7,667 bases of DNA, taken from contig CAYZEO010000035.1 of the NCBI GenBank assembly GCA_964477815.1, forward strand, positions 1 to 7,667, given 5' to 3'. Origin of the DNA: DAOVGZ01 sp964477815. GTDB lineage: Bacteria; Babelota; Babeliae; Babelales; Vermiphilaceae. This document shows, piece by piece, positions 5,519 through 7,667 of this stretch. The notes below the pieces were generated by a model that saw only the letters and a program-made list of their open reading frames with translations, was not told the origin of the DNA and ran no database searches. The translations under genes were made by a program, and so were the position numbers. Positions within the stretch are counted from its first letter, which is position 1; each line of letters starts with the position of its first letter.

Positions 5519-7504
5519 ATGGTACTCAGTTCTGTCCACTTGCTCGCAGGGTTAGTGGGAGTTTCACTTGTCGGCCTTGCGGTCGTTCTTTTTCTTTTTA
5601 AAAATATTAATAGTCTGCGAGTAACGCATGCAAAGGCTGGTAAAATCGCCTCTGCTATTCGTGACGGTGCCATGACCTTTTTGAGGGAAGAATATAAGAT
5701 TATTTCGGCTTTTGTTGTTTTAATTGCAGGCTTTCTCGCTTATGCAATGAGTCCTTTAGCTGGTTTTTTATTCGCATGTGGAGCCGTGCTTTCTATGGCA
5801 ACAGGTTTTATCGGTATGCGAGCAGCAACAGCAGCAAATGTTCGAACAACGATGGCGGCAAAAGAGAAAGGTGAGCATGCAGCGTTCATGGTATCCTTTT
5901 TTGGTGGTGGTGTTATGGGATTTGCGGTTGCCAGCTTTGGACTTCTTGGTCTGGGGCTGATTTTCTTTTTATTTAAAGGTCGCGCAGACTTTGTCTCTTT
6001 ATTGATCAGCTTTAGTTTGGGAGCAAGTTTAGTTGCATTTTTTGCTCGTGTTGGTGGCGGTATTTACACCAAGTCTGCCGATGTTGGTGCCGATTTAGTT
6101 GGAAAAGTTGAGGCGGGTATTCCTGAAGATGATCCACGTAATCCCGCTGTGATTGCTGATAATGTTGGTGACTGTGTTGGTGATACTGCTGGAATGGGAG
6201 CCGATATTTATGAGTCCTATGTTGGCGCAATGACGTCATCTATTATTTTGGCAACAAGTCATTCAATATACGGAACAAGCCTGAGTTACTTAGCTCTTCC
6301 TCTTTTGCTTGCAGGGTTTGGATTAGCTGGTTCTTTGCTTGGGTTGCTTTCCAATCTTGTTATAAAATTGAAGCCGGCAAAAATGTTGCACAGTGCAACG
6401 TACGTTGCCGTTGTTTTTTTGTTAGCAAAATCATTTGGATATTTGTGGTACATGGGCCTGAATCTCAATCTATTTATCTCAATTATTTTGGGATGTGTTT
6501 CAGGAATTGTGGTTGGAAAAATCACTGACTACTACACCAGCGGTCGTCCAATTGATAAATTGGCTGAAAGCTCGCAATCAGGAGCGGCCACCAATCTTAT
6601 TTATGGCTTATCTCTTGGTATGGAATCTGCCGTGGCTCCAGTTATTGTTTTGGCTCTCGTTGTTCTTATCTCCTTTTTGTATGGAGGTGGCCTGTTTGGT
6701 GTTTCGCTTGCTGCTGTTTCCATGTTGGCAACGGTGGGTATCACTATGACAGTTGATGCGTATGGACCAATTGCTGACAACGCGGGTGGCATTGCAGAGA
6801 TGTCTGGTTTTGGAAAACCGGTCCGTGATATCACAGATAAGCTTGACGCTCTTGGAAATACTACTGCTGCAATGGGTAAAGGTTTTGCTATTGGTTCAGC
6901 GTTGCTTGCTGCTATAGCTTTGTTTTCCGCTTATGCTCAGCAGGCGCATCTGAATATTCTTAATATTTTGGATCCATTTATTTTAGCGGGTATTTTTGTT
7001 GGTGGAACGGTGCCGTTTATTGTTTCTGCTCTGACCATGCGTTCTGTTGGTGATGCAGCGCTCAAGATGGTTTTGGAAGTGCGACGACAGTTCAAATCGA
7101 TTAAAGGTTTGATGGAAGGAAAAGCGGAGCCTGATTATGAGCGTTGTGTTGCAATTAGTACACAAGCTTCACTAAAACAAATGATACTTCCAGGTGTTTT
7201 GACAGTTTCATTTCCAGTCATTATTCGTTTTGCTCTTGGCAAGCCTGCACTAGGAGGTTTTTTGGTTGGAGCTACTGTTGTTGGTGTTTTGATGGCGCTG
7301 ATGATGGCCAACGGTGGCGGTGCGTGGGATAATGCAAAGAAGTATATTGAAACAGGAAAATTTGGTGGTAAGGGTTCCGATGCGCATAAGGCTGCAGTCA
7401 TTGGTGATACAGTTGGGGATCCGTTTAAAGATACATCAGGTCCGGCGCTTAATATTTTGATCAAACTTATGTCGTCCGTTTCTTTATTGCTTGTTTTCAT
7501 ATAA
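5519..7504 (+). CDS. hppA: Membrane-integral ion-pumping pyrophosphatase, K+-dependent type
   Basis: Hydrolyses cytosolic pyrophosphate and uses the energy to pump H+ and/or Na+ across the cytoplasmic membrane. At 661 residues, with about 16 hydrophobic helices, it is a normal full-length bacterial member. Substrate and metal-binding motifs are present in order: DVGADLVGKVE (188-198), IPEDDPRNPA (201-210), DNVGDCVGD (214-222), DAYGPIADNAGGIAEM (413-428), and near the C-terminus GAWDNAKKYIE (601-611) and HKAAVIGDTVGDPFKDTSGP (623-642). In GNTTAAMGKG (446-455), A450 and G453 occupy the positions where K+-independent pumps carry Lys and Thr, so a K+-dependent enzyme is expected. The helix-6 glutamate is E232, three residues after D229, the spacing seen in Na+-pumping Thermotoga-type enzymes; plant H+ pumps have it seven residues after the Asp. 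Cys219 replaces the usual Asn of DNVGDNVGD. It forms a single-gene unit, divergent from prmC and closed by a terminator. Family is certain; the transported ion is inference. Confidence 0.97.
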   Translation: MVLSSVHLLAGLVGVSLVGLAVVLFLFKNINSLRVTHAKAGKIASAIRDGAMTFLREEYKIISAFVVLIAGFLAYAMSPLAGFLFACGAVLSMATGFIGMRAATAANVRTTMAAKEKGEHAAFMVSFFGGGVMGFAVASFGLLGLGLIFFLFKGRADFVSLLISFSLGASLVAFFARVGGGIYTKSADVGADLVGKVEAGIPEDDPRNPAVIADNVGDCVGDTAGMGADIYESYVGAMTSSIILATSHSIYGTSLSYLALPLLLAGFGLAGSLLGLLSNLVIKLKPAKMLHSATYVAVVFLLAKSFGYLWYMGLNLNLFISIILGCVSGIVVGKITDYYTSGRPIDKLAESSQSGAATNLIYGLSLGMESAVAPVIVLALVVLISFLYGGGLFGVSLAAVSMLATVGITMTVDAYGPIADNAGGIAEMSGFGKPVRDITDKLDALGNTTAAMGKGFAIGSALLAAIALFSAYAQQAHLNILNILDPFILAGIFVGGTVPFIVSALTMRSVGDAALKMVLEVRRQFKSIKGLMEGKAEPDYERCVAISTQASLKQMILPGVLTVSFPVIIRFALGKPALGGFLVGATVVGVLMALMMANGGGAWDNAKKYIETGKFGGKGSDAHKAAVIGDTVGDPFKDTSGPALNILIKLMSSVSLLLVFI

Positions 7505-7528
7505 AATTTTCATATATAAAAAATAAGA

Positions 7529-7562
7529 TGGCCCGGGTGTAAAAACCTGGGTCAATTTTTTT
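7529..7562 (+). terminator. Intrinsic (rho-independent) terminator of hppA
   Basis: A GC-rich hairpin starts 24 nt after the hppA stop. Arms TGGCCCGGGT (7529-7538) and ACCTGGGTCA (7545-7554) pair over 10 positions with two G-U wobbles around a GTAAAA loop, followed by A and seven T (7556-7562). The stem stands out as GC-rich against very AT-rich surroundings. On the minus strand the same hairpin is followed by a T-rich stretch a few bases on, so it could also act, less well, on transcription from the right. Confidence 0.9.
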
Positions 7563-7667
7563 ATAAATTACATTTAACTACTTTCGCCTAAAAAGACTCA
7601 ACTTTTGCAAAAATTAAGTCGCTAGCCGAAGTTTTTGCCCCAACAATGCTGTTTTTTATTTATGGAT

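Noticed and set aside
7135..7500. Open minus-strand frame of 121 codons
   Set aside because: It lies wholly opposite the conserved 3' part of hppA, which carries the family motifs. Treated as a shadow frame.
7563..7667. Possible tail of a minus-strand gene ending at a TAG near 7630
   Set aside because: Only about 13 codons are visible before the window edge, with no recognisable motif, and other frames are closed. Nothing can be supported in these 105 bases.

Overview
This AT-rich window holds five complete genes and one partial gene. They suggest a Gram-negative-type bacterium: two proteins carry Sec signal peptides, and one operon encodes what look like inner-membrane type IV pilus/competence parts (PilM/PilN-like). 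The runs of A/T, the lysine-rich exported proteins with no recognisable family and the simplified pilus genes recall small-genome, host-associated lineages such as Candidatus Dependentiae (TM6). That placement is a guess from overall character, not a marker-based result. A run of ten Ns at 3600-3609 shows the contig is a scaffolded draft assembly.

Layout. (1) 1-508, minus strand: the 5' part of a GTG-started gene for a small, very lysine-rich exported protein, running off the left edge. (2) 509-693: a divergent promoter region with a perfect 17-bp inverted repeat. (3) 694-3210, plus strand: a large exported protein of 838 residues, unrecognised, with a probably beta-rich body and a helical C-terminal part holding its only two cysteines. 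(4) 3205-5368, minus strand: a tightly packed operon transcribed prmC, pilM-like, pilN-like. Its last gene overlaps the end of the 838-residue gene tail to tail by 6 bp. (5) 5369-5518: a second divergent intergenic region with a good candidate promoter for the next gene. (6) 5519-7504, plus strand: hppA, a membrane-integral ion-pumping pyrophosphatase, followed by a clear intrinsic terminator at 7529-7562. (7) 7563-7667: about 100 bp with no supportable feature.

How the genes fit together. PrmC methylates the GGQ glutamine of peptide release factors and is a housekeeping gene. Here it leads an operon whose other two members resemble the cytoplasmic PilM and the bitopic PilN of the type IV pilus/competence alignment complex. 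pilO, pilP and pilQ do not follow. HppA uses cytosolic pyrophosphate to pump H+ or Na+ across the cytoplasmic membrane; its residues point to the K+-dependent class and to a glutamate placement known from Na+-pumping members. The two divergent exported proteins are both strongly basic and may share regulation through the common promoter region.

No CRISPR array, transposon, tRNA or rRNA was seen. The points most worth checking are the unrecognised exported pair, the reduced PilM/PilN module without PilO, and the pump's likely ion specificity and altered signature motif.
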